Below, piece by piece: positions 54,611 to 62,669 of a stretch of 64,000 nucleotides of DNA. The notes beneath the pieces were generated by a model that searched no databases, had not been told where the DNA came from, and saw nothing but the letters and a program-made list of their open reading frames with translations. The stretch comes from Flavobacteriales bacterium 34_180_T64 (GTDB lineage: Bacteria > Bacteroidota > Bacteroidia > Flavobacteriales > Flavobacteriaceae), in contig MAAR01000011.1 in assembly GCA_002162765.1 (NCBI GenBank), forward strand, positions 62,001 through 126,000, given 5' to 3'. A program made the position numbers and the translations under genes. Numbering within the stretch: the first letter of the stretch is position 1; each line of letters opens with the position of its first letter.

Positions 54611-55171
54611 CTATTTTATTTCGGCTTCAGATACGATAAATGGATATGCTGCTTTAATTTCAGTAAATTCGTCTTTTGTGAAAATTCCAGATGAGTTTCC
54701 TAAAACATTTATGGCATATTGTTCTCGTAATTCAGAATAAGCCTTTGTTAATTCATCTTGAACGGCAATGTAGAATATATATGAAGTCAATTTATTATTT
54801 TGCAATGAAACAATAGCCTTATTTGGGTTGTCAGACAAATAGTTTTCGCCTTTTCCATTACAATAGCTACAGGATTTATCGGCGTTATTATCTAAAAAAA
54901 GTTTTGTAATCCGTTTTAACTCTTCAATAGCTATGATATCATTATTAACTAAGATTTCATTAGTTGCATTTAAACTGATTTTCAAAACATTTCGTTGATG
55001 CGTATCGAGATTACAAATGGTTCCTGGAGGACAATTTTTTGGAAGTTTTCTGTTGATTCCTTTATCAACAGAAATAGTGGTAGTAACTAGAAAGAATATT
55101 AAAAGTAAAAAGGCGATATCTGCCATAGATCCAGCATTAACTTCAGGGGCATTGTGACGAAATGATTTCAT
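54611..55171 (-). CDS. ExbD-type biopolymer transport protein with a cysteine-rich insert
   Basis: 186 residues. The N-terminus APEVNAGSMADIAFLLLIFFLV (in part, ~8-29) is the standard ExbD anchor with the proton-carrying Asp in the membrane segment; a periplasmic domain follows. Unusual are four cysteines: CPPGTIC (~43-49) and CSYCNGKG (~99-106), the latter a CxxCxGxG pattern like half a DnaJ zinc finger. ExbD normally works with ExbB and TonB; neither is adjacent. It is the last gene before the tiny-ORF array on the same strand. Confidence 0.85.
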   Translation of the reverse strand: MKSFRHNAPEVNAGSMADIAFLLLIFFLVTTTISVDKGINRKLPKNCPPGTICNLDTHQRNVLKISLNATNEILVNNDIIAIEELKRITKLFLDNNADKSCSYCNGKGENYLSDNPNKAIVSLQNNKLTSYIFYIAVQDELTKAYSELREQYAINVLGNSSGIFTKDEFTEIKAAYPFIVSEAEIK

Positions 55172-55233
55172 GATTATGATATTTTGAGTTCATTATTTGG
55201 AATCAAAAACAATACCATTATTTCTTAAACAAA

Positions 55234-55270
55234 AGAAAACCAGCAAGTTCGTGGATCTTGCTGGTTTTCT
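55234..55270 (-). terminator. Terminator of the tiny-ORF array
   Basis: AGAAAACCAGCAAG (55234-55247) pairs with its complement (55257-55270), a 14-bp stem with a nine-base loop. On the minus strand the stem is followed by a T-rich run. It lies 40 bases after the last tiny ORF and before exbD. Confidence 0.8.
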
Positions 55271-55309
55271 GCTAATTGATTGATGAAATTAAATGTGTGC
55301 TTTTGATAC

Positions 55310-55378
55310 TTATTTCGCCGTGTCTAAGTCGTCATTAACGGTATGCGAAGTATCGATAATTTTTGATAAAGTTTTCAT
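55310..55378 (-). CDS. Tiny ORF C of a tandem array (22 residues)
   Basis: Starts MKTLSKIIDTSHTVNDDLD and ends AK. Its 5' end (ATG-AAA-ACT-TTA) and its 3' end (GATACTT...GACGACTTAGAC) match the corresponding parts of the two ORFs upstream on the same strand, and the stretch before its ATG also resembles theirs, so it is a diverged unit of the same array. It is nearest the terminator. Coding status is not proven; the repeats could serve as RNA instead. Confidence 0.4.
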   Translation of the reverse strand: MKTLSKIIDTSHTVNDDLDTAK

Positions 55379-55415
55379 GACTACTGATGTTTTGATTAAT
55401 TGATGTTAAAGCAGA

Positions 55416-55502
55416 TTATCTAAATCGTCTTTTACTGTTCCAAGTATTACTATTTGTACTTTGTAATCTTGCTGTAATTTGATTGTTGTTTAATGTTCTC
55501 AT
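55416..55502 (-). CDS. Tiny ORF A of a tandem array (28 residues)
   Basis: Reads MRTLNNNQITARLQSTNSN, then TWNSKRRFR: basic, Asn/Gln/Ser-rich, no hydrophobic part. It is 84 of 86 bases identical to the unit at 55544-55630. Read one frame over, its 3' part gives LGTVKDDLDNLL, which resembles HTVNDDLDTAK of the ORF at 55310; a two-base length difference separates the frames. Which frame, if any, is translated is unknown. Confidence 0.4.
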   Translation of the reverse strand: MRTLNNNQITARLQSTNSNTWNSKRRFR

Positions 55503-55630
55503 GATTTGTACGTTTTTTGATTGATGGTTAAATTTGATGAAGACTATCTAAATCGTCTTTTGCTGTTCCAAGTATTACTATTTGTACTTTGTAATCTTGC
55601 TGTAATTTGATTGTTGTTTAAAGTTCTCAT
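55417..55630 (-). repeat. Tandem duplicate units of the tiny-ORF array
   Basis: Two direct copies of 86 bases (55417-55502 and 55545-55630) differ at two positions only and lie 128 bases apart; a third, diverged unit is at 55310-55378, 124 bases further on. The spacers between the ORFs are alike as well. They are bounded by a terminator at 55234-55270 on the minus strand. Confidence 0.85.
55544..55630 (-). CDS. Tiny ORF B of a tandem array (28 residues)
   Basis: The same predicted 28-residue peptide as the ORF at 55416-55502 (both begin MRTLNNNQ and end SKRRFR). The stop codon differs (TAG instead of TAA) and the two base changes are silent, which is suggestive, though too few, of selection on the peptide in this frame. 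First unit of the array. Confidence 0.4.
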   Translation of the reverse strand: MRTLNNNQITARLQSTNSNTWNSKRRFR

Positions 55631-55639
55631 AATGCTATA

Positions 55640-55833
55640 TTTTTAAGTTTTTAATTTCGATGTTATACCTAATAGACGTCCAATTTTGATAATTGTTACA
55701 GTACTATGCATAACAAAGTAACAAATTAACATAGTTTAACACATTCTCTAGTGTTACGATGCTGAATATTCGTGTTAAAGTCTGAAGAATCACCCAATTA
55801 TCATTTTTTTTTGAAATGTTTTTAACAATGCTG
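55640..55833. other. Intergenic control region between the tiny-ORF array and the helicase gene
   Basis: AT-rich, without a gene. It contains a six-base-pair hairpin TAACAC-N8-GTGTTA (55737-55756). A promoter for the array should lie on the minus strand here, but no good TAnnTTTG match at the right spacing was found. Confidence 0.5.
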
Positions 55834-55862
55834 TTGGATAATCTTATAAAAGGTTAATTTTG
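55834..55862 (+). promoter_or_regulatory. Promoter of the RadD-like helicase gene
   Basis: TTG at 55834-55836, an 18-base spacer and a perfect TAATTTTG at 55855-55862. It shows that the GTG at 55862 overlaps the -7 box and cannot be the start; ATG at 55892 fits. Confidence 0.6.
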
Positions 55863-55891
55863 TGAGAATTTTTTTGAGGGATTATATATTT

Positions 55892-57406
55892 ATGTCAATA
55901 GTAGAAACTACAGAACAACAGCAAGAAACGAAAAAGCGATTATACGATTATCAATTAAATGATCTTAATCGAATTTTTGATGTTTTTGATAACGCACCAG
56001 ATAATTATAATTTGTTGTATCAACTACCAACTGGTGGAGGTAAGACAGTTGTATTTTCAGAGATCGTTCGTCGCTATATAAAAAAGCATGATAAGAAAGT
56101 TGTGATTCTTACACATCGAATAGAGTTGTGTAAACAAACGTCTAAAATGCTGACTGGTTTTGATGTGAAAAACAAAATCATTAACAGTAAAGTCAAAGAA
56201 TTACCGGACCAAGATCAATACAAATGTTTTGTGGCAATGGTCGAAACATTAAATAATAGACTTAATGATGAAAAACTTAATCTTGAAGATATTGGTTTAG
56301 TAATTATTGATGAGGCACATTATAATTCATTTAGAAAATTATTTAAATTTTTTGATAATTGCTTTATTCTAGGAGTTACAGCTACACCTTTAAGTTCAAA
56401 CATCAAGTTACCAATGAAAGACAACTATAAGCAACTTATAGTTGGTGATAACATTGCAACTTTAATTAAGAATGGATTTTTGGCCAATGCTGAATTATAT
56501 AATTATGACGTTGCTCTAAGTACGTTGAAAGTCGGTATAAATGGAGATTATACAGTAAAATCTTCTGAAGCTTTATATACAAATTCTTTAATGCAGAGTA
56601 AATTGTTACATGCGTATGAAGAAATGTCTAAAGGGAAAAAGACTTTAATTTTTAATAACGGAATTAACACCTCTAAAGAAGTGTTTTATTCTTTTTCTAG
56701 AGCAGGATATAATGTAAGACATTTAGATAATACGTGCTCTAAACAAGAACGTAAAGAAATTTTAAAATGGTTTAAAAATACACCTGATGGCGTATTAACT
56801 TCTGTAAGTATCCTTACAACCGGATTTGATGAGCCATCGGTGGAGTCTGTTATATTGAATCGTGCAACACGATCTTTGACCTTATATTTTCAAATGATTG
56901 GAAGGGGCTCAAGGGTCTTAAATGATAAAAGCTCTTTTTTAGTTTTAGATCTTGGAAATAACGCTGTGCGTTTCGGGCCATGGGATCAATCTACGGATTG
57001 GCAACATATCTTTAAAAATCCAGATATGTACCTCGAAAATTTACGCCTGGATGAGGATATTGAACGCGATTTTGTTTATGTCCTACCTGATCTAATTAAG
57101 CAGAGATTTAAAGGCGTAAAAATGACAGAATTTGATATTAAAGCCGAGTACAACAAAGTGATTCAAGAAGGATTAAAATCTATGGCTGCCATTGAACGCT
57201 CTATTGAGCATCATTCGGAAATGTGTATAACAAGCAGCGAGGATATATTTGAAGCAAGAGAACTAGCAAAATTACTTCAGGATGATATTGCTTACCGCAT
57301 CAAAAAATATTCATATTGTATCATGAATAGTACTCAGAATTACAAAGATTGGCTTTTTGAAGAATATAATAGAAAGCTAAGGTTAAGCTTTAATGGTAAG
57401 TTTTAA
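55892..57406 (+). CDS. DEAD/DEAH-box helicase (RadD/SSL2-like)
   Basis: 504 residues from ATG at 55892; a GTG frame from 55862 would start inside the promoter. Superfamily 2 motifs in order: YQLNDLNRIFD (Q-like, ~20-30), Walker A LPTGGGKT (~45-52), VIIDEAH (~141-147, DEAH), TATPLSS (~165-171), VSILTTGFDEP (~310-320) and the arginine-finger GRGSRVL (~339-345). The order and length resemble RadD (YejH) of E. coli, a DNA-repair helicase involved in branched DNA and crossover handling. The C-terminal ~110 residues lack the zinc motif of E. coli RadD. The gene stands alone between the tiny-ORF array and a secreted unknown. Confidence 0.85.
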   Translation: MSIVETTEQQQETKKRLYDYQLNDLNRIFDVFDNAPDNYNLLYQLPTGGGKTVVFSEIVRRYIKKHDKKVVILTHRIELCKQTSKMLTGFDVKNKIINSKVKELPDQDQYKCFVAMVETLNNRLNDEKLNLEDIGLVIIDEAHYNSFRKLFKFFDNCFILGVTATPLSSNIKLPMKDNYKQLIVGDNIATLIKNGFLANAELYNYDVALSTLKVGINGDYTVKSSEALYTNSLMQSKLLHAYEEMSKGKKTLIFNNGINTSKEVFYSFSRAGYNVRHLDNTCSKQERKEILKWFKNTPDGVLTSVSILTTGFDEPSVESVILNRATRSLTLYFQMIGRGSRVLNDKSSFLVLDLGNNAVRFGPWDQSTDWQHIFKNPDMYLENLRLDEDIERDFVYVLPDLIKQRFKGVKMTEFDIKAEYNKVIQEGLKSMAAIERSIEHHSEMCITSSEDIFEARELAKLLQDDIAYRIKKYSYCIMNSTQNYKDWLFEEYNRKLRLSFNGKF

Positions 57407-57499
57407 CGTTTATTTAAAATTTTTGTTGATTTATCGCGTTATTTTCGGACTTAGGAACAGTTTTTGATTTTCCGATGTCATGTATATTATTATAACTAT

Positions 57500-58180
57500 A
57501 TGAGGTTTAAAATAATTCTTTTTTTCATTTTTATTGTGTCATTGCAAATGCATGCACAAGTTAATGATGATGAGAAAAAGTCCGTAAAAATACCTGCAGA
57601 AAAATCAAAGAAAAAAGATTCTACACCGTCCGCTTTCAAAATTGAACCAAAGGATATTGGTTTATCAAAAACGAAAAAAAATATTAATGGAATCCCGATT
57701 ACAAATAAAGTGACCATTAAAGAACATAAAGAAGAATTTTCTATGTTTGATAATAGTACACTAATTAATCCTGGTGTTATTTTTGAAAAACGCTGGAATC
57801 AAAAAGCAGTTGAGCAAGGCATTAAACTTGAAGCTATGTCCGATCAATTTCTTGGCAATTATAGTGTAACTGGGGTTTCTGTAAATATTGTATGTAGAGA
57901 CCACGAATATCCAGATGGTGATTTGGTAAGAGTATTTGTTAATGGCGATGTTTTTATTCCAAGATTACTATTAACTGGAGGCTATAAATCATTTGATGTG
58001 CCACTCATAGAAGGCATCAATGAAATTGTGTTTCAAGCTTTAAACCAAGGAGAATCTGGGCCAAATACCGCTGAATTTCAGGTTTATGATGATAATGGCA
58101 ATTTGGTGTCTTCAAAAAAATGGAATTTGTTGACAGGTGTAAAAGCAAAAATTATCGTTATAAAAGAAGAGGAAAATTAA
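57500..58180 (+). CDS. Exported protein of unknown function
   Basis: 226 residues when started at ATG 57500 (MRFKIILFFIFIVSLQMHAQ, a clear signal peptide); a longer frame from 57464 has no signal-like start. The first ~60 mature residues are Lys/Ser/Asp-rich and look unstructured. The rest (ISCRDHEYP-like VNIVCRDHEYPDGDLVRVFV, ~125-144) is beta-rich with a repeated INEIVFQALNQGESGPNTAEF stretch. No active-site motif is recognised. It follows the helicase by 93 bases. Confidence 0.75.
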   Translation: MRFKIILFFIFIVSLQMHAQVNDDEKKSVKIPAEKSKKKDSTPSAFKIEPKDIGLSKTKKNINGIPITNKVTIKEHKEEFSMFDNSTLINPGVIFEKRWNQKAVEQGIKLEAMSDQFLGNYSVTGVSVNIVCRDHEYPDGDLVRVFVNGDVFIPRLLLTGGYKSFDVPLIEGINEIVFQALNQGESGPNTAEFQVYDDNGNLVSSKKWNLLTGVKAKIIVIKEEEN

Positions 58181-58253
58181 AAAAACAATAGCTCTTATTA
58201 GATTTAAAGCCAAGCATTTCTGAAAAATAACCGTAGAATAATATTCTATCCCT

Positions 58254-58261
58254 TATATTTG
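58254..58261 (+). promoter_or_regulatory. Putative -7 box of the cold-shock-domain gene
   Basis: TATATTTG at 58254-58261, a perfect -7 match. It would start a transcript near 58268 and leave a leader of ~137 bases, unusually long for this window. A seven-base-pair hairpin GGTAATT/AATTACC (58318-58340) lies in that leader. Confidence 0.4.
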
Positions 58262-58404
58262 CAACAAATTAGGTCGAAACGTATCTAATAACATTGTAAC
58301 CACTGAATCAATATTTCGGTAATTAATTTCAAAAATTACCTTTCATAATCATTTTTTTAGTAATTCAATTCTAACAATAACTATTAACATATTTTAAATA
58401 ACGA

Positions 58405-58863
58405 ATGGCTAAGTCTCAACAGACCTTTAACAAAATTGAAAAAGAAAAAGCACGTCTAAAAAAACGTGAAGAAAAGAAAAAGAAAAAAGAAGCACGCAAG
58501 GCTGAACAAAAAGAGCATGGAACTCAAGGCATACAATTTGCGTATGTAGATTTCAACGGAAATCTAACAGATACGCCTCCAAATCCAGAAGACAAAATTA
58601 AGGTTAAAGCCGATAATATTGTTTTAGGTATTCCTAAAAAAGACGACAGCGATATTGAAGAATTTGATCCAATCCGCAAAGGGAAGGTGTCATTTTTTGA
58701 TAATTCTAAGGGCTTTGGTTTTATCATCGACACTGAAGATAATGAAAAGTACTTCTGCCATGTAAGTGGTTTAATTGATGAGATACAAGAGAATGATAAG
58801 GTTCAGTTTGAACTTGAAAAAGGGCAACGTGGAATGAATGCCGTTCGCGTTAAATTGATTTAA
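58405..58863 (+). CDS. Cold-shock-domain protein with Lys-rich N-terminus
   Basis: 152 residues. Residues ~1-45 are a highly basic coiled stretch (KARLKKREEKKKKKEARKAE). The C-terminal cold-shock domain (~90-152) has both RNP motifs: KGFGFIID (RNP1, ~106-113) and KYFCHVSGL (RNP2-like, ~119-127). Such proteins bind single-stranded RNA or DNA and act as RNA chaperones. The basic N-terminus, not found in plain CspA (about 70 residues), probably adds RNA or ribosome contact. Long leader upstream. Confidence 0.9.
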   Translation: MAKSQQTFNKIEKEKARLKKREEKKKKKEARKAEQKEHGTQGIQFAYVDFNGNLTDTPPNPEDKIKVKADNIVLGIPKKDDSDIEEFDPIRKGKVSFFDNSKGFGFIIDTEDNEKYFCHVSGLIDEIQENDKVQFELEKGQRGMNAVRVKLI

Positions 58864-58864
58864 T

Positions 58865-59452
58865 TTAGAGTAGTTTTTCTACTTCTACCACATCACCTGA
58901 ATTCATATTATCTAAAATAATTGTCCCAACCCTTACGCGAATTAATCGTAGCGTTGGGAATCCTACAGCGGATGTCATTTTACGAACTTGACGATATTTC
59001 CCTTCGTTAATTGTGATGGATACCCAAGAGGTAGGGCCATGTCTATCATCTCTAATTTTTCTTGATCGTTCTGGAAAACTTGGAGGTGTAACAAATTTAT
59101 AGGCTTTACATGGCTTTGTTAAATATTTAGTGCCATCAAATCCAATTTCTACGCCTTGTTTTAATTGTGTGATGGCCTTTTCAGTTATAGCACCATCCAC
59201 TTGAACATAATATTCTTTTTCTATTTTTTTACTACAAATTTCATAACTTAATTTTCCGTCTGTAGTCAATAGTAGCAGACCTTCTGAAGCTTGATCCAAG
59301 CGTCCTATTGCCATTGTGGATTCTGGAAAAGCAAACAATTCACCAAGAAATTTTTTCTTCTTTTCGTGTTTAGCATTCGTATAAAACTGACTCAAAACAC
59401 CGAAGGGTTTGAATATTTTAAAATGCCGATGATTCTGCTTAGAATTTTCCAT
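58865..59452 (-). CDS. 23S rRNA pseudouridine synthase, RluE/RsuA-type
   Basis: 195 residues, short: no S4 domain. FKPFGVLSQFY (~14-24) starts the catalytic domain; IGRLDQASEGLLLLTTDG (~49-66) holds the catalytic Asp; SWVSITINEGKYRQVRKM (~150-167) and LRLIRVRVG (~176-184) are family motifs. RluE makes pseudouridine-2457 in 23S rRNA. Whether it acts on that site is by analogy. It overlaps the topoisomerase III gene by 14 bases and converges with the cold-shock gene, one base apart. Confidence 0.9.
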   Translation of the reverse strand: MENSKQNHRHFKIFKPFGVLSQFYTNAKHEKKKKFLGELFAFPESTMAIGRLDQASEGLLLLTTDGKLSYEICSKKIEKEYYVQVDGAITEKAITQLKQGVEIGFDGTKYLTKPCKAYKFVTPPSFPERSRKIRDDRHGPTSWVSITINEGKYRQVRKMTSAVGFPTLRLIRVRVGTIILDNMNSGDVVEVEKLL

Positions 59453-61727
59453 TTAAAATAGCATTGACTAATGTTTTTGACAGAATCTTTCCTTGTGCTT
59501 TTTCTCTAACCATTTCAAACGAATATCTGAAATCACAGCCTTCATTATAAGCACTACAACCATAAGCTGTTTTGCCTTTAATTATTGTACCTTTTTTACA
59601 TTTAGGACAAAATACGGCATTTGAAACTTCATTAACTGTTTTTTTAGGCTCAAAAACGATCTTGTATTGATCATCAAAACGAAGTAAACCTTCAACCGTT
59701 CCTGTTTCTGTTTTAAAGCCTTTCAAATTTACTGTGGATCCTTTTTGAAGTATTCGAATCCATTGTTTATCTGATATTTTTTTCCCTTTGAAACTAAATG
59801 CTAATTTGAAATCACATCCTGATTTATAGGCACTACAACCATAAGCTGACGTTCCTTTCAATAGTGTACCAGTTTTACATTTTGGACATTTTTGATTTGT
59901 TAATGCCACTTTTGATACCGTTTTTACTTTTAACTTACGTTCCTTAACAACATTGGCTTGTGAAATATTTGCGCGTTTAGTTTCACTTCGCACTTCATAT
60001 ACCAATTCATCAACCATAAGTTTCATATTCTTAATAAATACGCCAGCACTAAAGTTTCCTCTTTCAATATCTTTTAGTTGTTTCTCCCAAGAGCCTGTAA
60101 GCTCAGCTGATTTTAAAATTTTATTTTGAATTGTTTCTATTAAAGTAATTCCAGTAACTGTTGGTAATATTTGTTTTTTATTACGCTTAATGTATTGCCG
60201 TTTAAAAAGTGTTTCGATAATATTTGCACGTGTTGATGGTCTACCAATCCCATTATCTTTCATTAATTCTCTCAGTTCTTCGTCATCAACTTGTTTGCCC
60301 GCAGTTTCCATGGCGCGTAGAAGTGAGGCTTCAGTAAAATGGTTAGGAGCTTTAGTTTGTTTTTCAAGAAACATCGGTTCATGAGTTCCTTTTTCTCCTT
60401 TTATAAAAGTAGGCAACAGGTTCGATTCCTTTTCATCTTTAGTACCAGATTCAAACACAACTTTCCAACCTTTTTTTAAGATTTCTTTTCCAGTAGTTTT
60501 AAAATTAACGTCATCGGCTTTTCCAATTACGGAAGTATTTGAAACTGCACAATCTTCATAGAAAACAGCAATAAAACGTTTTACAATTATATCATAGACT
60601 TGTTGTTGATTGAATTGTAAGTTGATTTGAATACCTGTAGGAATTATAGCGTGATGATCGGTTACTTTTTTATCATTAAAAACGCGAGATGATTTTTTGA
60701 TTTTTTTACCAAGGAGTTGCTGAGTTAAGCTCGAATAGTTGGTCAAATTCTTTAGAATACCTTGTATTTTTGGATATACATCATTAGGTAGAAATGTGGT
60801 ATCAACTCTAGGATAGGTCACGACCTTTTGTTCGTATAACTTTTGGACAATCTTTAAAGTTTCATCAGCAGAAAATCCGAATTTCGTATTGCAATACACC
60901 TGAAGACCTGTTAGATCAAAAAGCTTTGGAGCATACTCGGTTCCTTTCTTTTTGCTAACAGACACAATCTCAAAATCTGAAGTCTTCACTTTATTTGCAA
61001 GTAATTCTCCATCGGCCATTTTTAAAAATCGACCATCTTCAAAACTAAATAAAGTATCACGATACAAGGTCTGCAGCTCCCAATAGGGTTGTGGCTTAAA
61101 ATCTTCAATCTCTTTGAAGCGATTTACTAACATTGCTAGCGTTGGTGTTTGTACACGACCAACAGATAATACTTGCTTATATCCACCATGTTTAACGGTG
61201 TATAATCTTGTCGCATTCATGCCTAGTAACCAATCTCCAATTGCACGAGAAAATCCAGCATAATACAGATTGTCGTAGTCTGATGATGGTTTTAAATTTT
61301 GAAACCCTTCTTTAATAGCTTCGGTTGTTAATGATGAAATCCATAACCGTTGAACTTCACCTTTATAATTGGCTTGATCGAGGACCCAACGCTGTATCAA
61401 CTCTCCTTCTTGACCAGCATCACCACAATTGATAACAACATCGGCTTTATCGAATAATCCTTTTATAATTTTGAACTGCTTCTGAATTCCTGAATTACTA
61501 ACGACCTTCGTTTTGAACTTTTCAGGAAGCATCGGTAAATTATTAAGATCCCAACTTTTCCAGTAAGACTTGTAATCATTTGGTTCCATCAACGTGCATA
61601 AATGCCCAAATGTATAGGTAACCGCATAACCATTACCTTCGTAATAGCCATCACGTTTAATATTTGCTCCTAGAACAGATGCTATTTCACGCGCCACACT
61701 AGGCTTTTCGGCAATACAAACTTTCAC
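59439..61727 (-). CDS. topB: DNA topoisomerase III (type IA)
   Basis: 762 residues. The TOPRIM part starts with AEKPSVAREIASVLG (~6-20), the metal-binding acidic cluster is in NCGDAGQEGELIQRW (~100-114), and the catalytic Tyr is in VVTYPRVDT (~305). GIGRPSTRANIIETLF (~497-512) is conserved. The tail has two topoisomerase C4 zinc ribbons: CPKCKTGTLLKGTSAYGCSAY (~620-640) and CPKCKKGTIIKGKTAYGCSAY (~717-737). It decatenates single-strand-linked DNA. The downstream RluE-like gene overlaps it by 14 bases. Confidence 0.94.
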   Translation of the reverse strand: MKVCIAEKPSVAREIASVLGANIKRDGYYEGNGYAVTYTFGHLCTLMEPNDYKSYWKSWDLNNLPMLPEKFKTKVVSNSGIQKQFKIIKGLFDKADVVINCGDAGQEGELIQRWVLDQANYKGEVQRLWISSLTTEAIKEGFQNLKPSSDYDNLYYAGFSRAIGDWLLGMNATRLYTVKHGGYKQVLSVGRVQTPTLAMLVNRFKEIEDFKPQPYWELQTLYRDTLFSFEDGRFLKMADGELLANKVKTSDFEIVSVSKKKGTEYAPKLFDLTGLQVYCNTKFGFSADETLKIVQKLYEQKVVTYPRVDTTFLPNDVYPKIQGILKNLTNYSSLTQQLLGKKIKKSSRVFNDKKVTDHHAIIPTGIQINLQFNQQQVYDIIVKRFIAVFYEDCAVSNTSVIGKADDVNFKTTGKEILKKGWKVVFESGTKDEKESNLLPTFIKGEKGTHEPMFLEKQTKAPNHFTEASLLRAMETAGKQVDDEELRELMKDNGIGRPSTRANIIETLFKRQYIKRNKKQILPTVTGITLIETIQNKILKSAELTGSWEKQLKDIERGNFSAGVFIKNMKLMVDELVYEVRSETKRANISQANVVKERKLKVKTVSKVALTNQKCPKCKTGTLLKGTSAYGCSAYKSGCDFKLAFSFKGKKISDKQWIRILQKGSTVNLKGFKTETGTVEGLLRFDDQYKIVFEPKKTVNEVSNAVFCPKCKKGTIIKGKTAYGCSAYNEGCDFRYSFEMVREKAQGKILSKTLVNAILNGKF

Positions 61728-61785
61728 GATAATTAAGGAGTATTAAATTTTTAAGAGCTTGCAAAATAATAATTTTAACTCAATG

Positions 61786-62601
61786 TTACCACCAAACTAC
61801 AAAGCATTTAATAACTTCTCCGTTGGGATACTTTATCCAGCATAAAGGCGCTGTATGTTGAGAAGTTATAATCTCAATTTTTGGAATAAATTGTTCAAAT
61901 GACAACCAATCTATTTGTGTATGTATTTCCACTAGCCAATTAATTTTAGTAGGAATGTGAAACTTACACTTTGACAATTGATCCAATTCTGAAATTTTTA
62001 CATAAATACCTTTAATGCATTCATTATTTATTAATTTGAATGAATTATGAATTAATTGAATAGGTACAAATAATTGTGCCTTAAAGTATACGAATTGTTC
62101 AATGGCTTCCGATTTTAGATTGAATTGTTTTAAAAGCTCTTTTGTCTCTAGCCTATACAGATTGGGTAGCTGTTTTTCTTTAAGTTTCGTTAGCTTATTA
62201 ATTAAACTGTCTTTTCTATTGGGTCCAATCCAATGCTCCAGTTCCGTAGCTCCAACCGATTCATCATATAAATAAAACTTATAAACTATTTCTAAATGAA
62301 TTGGCTTTCCTTTGTAATTTATGAGACTATCAAGTTCTCCAAGTGTCAATTTACCGCGTTGAATCTGAAGGTTCTCAGCAATTATATCAATAGATGCATT
62401 GGAAATTAAGAGATGAGATACAAAGCGTTCAACACGTTTTCCTAGTCTTAGTTTTGAATTAATGGTATCATTAAATGCAGTTGTATTCTGCTCTGGAATT
62501 TGAAATTGATTCAAGCCCAATATTGAATCGGCTTGCCACAATAGCGGTGTATCCAAAAACCCTGAATATTGAAAATTGATCTCATTTGAAATTTTTGTCA
62601 T
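61786..62601 (-). CDS. DUF1853 family protein
   Basis: 271 residues from ATG at 62601; the longer frame to 62679 overlaps the divergent helicase start and is unlikely. LGKRVERFVSHLL (~52-64), LGELDSLINYKGKPIHLEIVYKF (in part, ~85-107), with the Glu/Lys pattern DxE-x-x-YK of restriction-like folds, and WIGPNRKDSL (~120-129) are DUF1853 hallmarks. The E-x-K-like core suggests a nuclease-type fold, but no activity is known. Located 58 bases upstream of topB on the same strand. Confidence 0.82.
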   Translation of the reverse strand: MTKISNEINFQYSGFLDTPLLWQADSILGLNQFQIPEQNTTAFNDTINSKLRLGKRVERFVSHLLISNASIDIIAENLQIQRGKLTLGELDSLINYKGKPIHLEIVYKFYLYDESVGATELEHWIGPNRKDSLINKLTKLKEKQLPNLYRLETKELLKQFNLKSEAIEQFVYFKAQLFVPIQLIHNSFKLINNECIKGIYVKISELDQLSKCKFHIPTKINWLVEIHTQIDWLSFEQFIPKIEIITSQHTAPLCWIKYPNGEVIKCFVVWW

Positions 62602-62639
62602 GTTAAGGCTGAAATTACAAATAAGTTTATAATTAAATC

Positions 62640-62647
62640 TACCTTTG
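62640..62647 (+). promoter_or_regulatory. Putative -7 box of the DEAD-box helicase gene
   Basis: TACCTTTG at 62640-62647, a perfect -7 match 23 bases before the ATG at 62670. A TTG element at the right distance is not obvious. Confidence 0.35.
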
Positions 62648-62669
62648 TAGTGCAATTTAAACCACAGTG

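Noticed and set aside
55737..55756. TAACAC-N8-GTGTTA dyad as an operator
   Set aside because: Only six base pairs in AT-rich DNA; noted in the region entry but not strong enough as a site.
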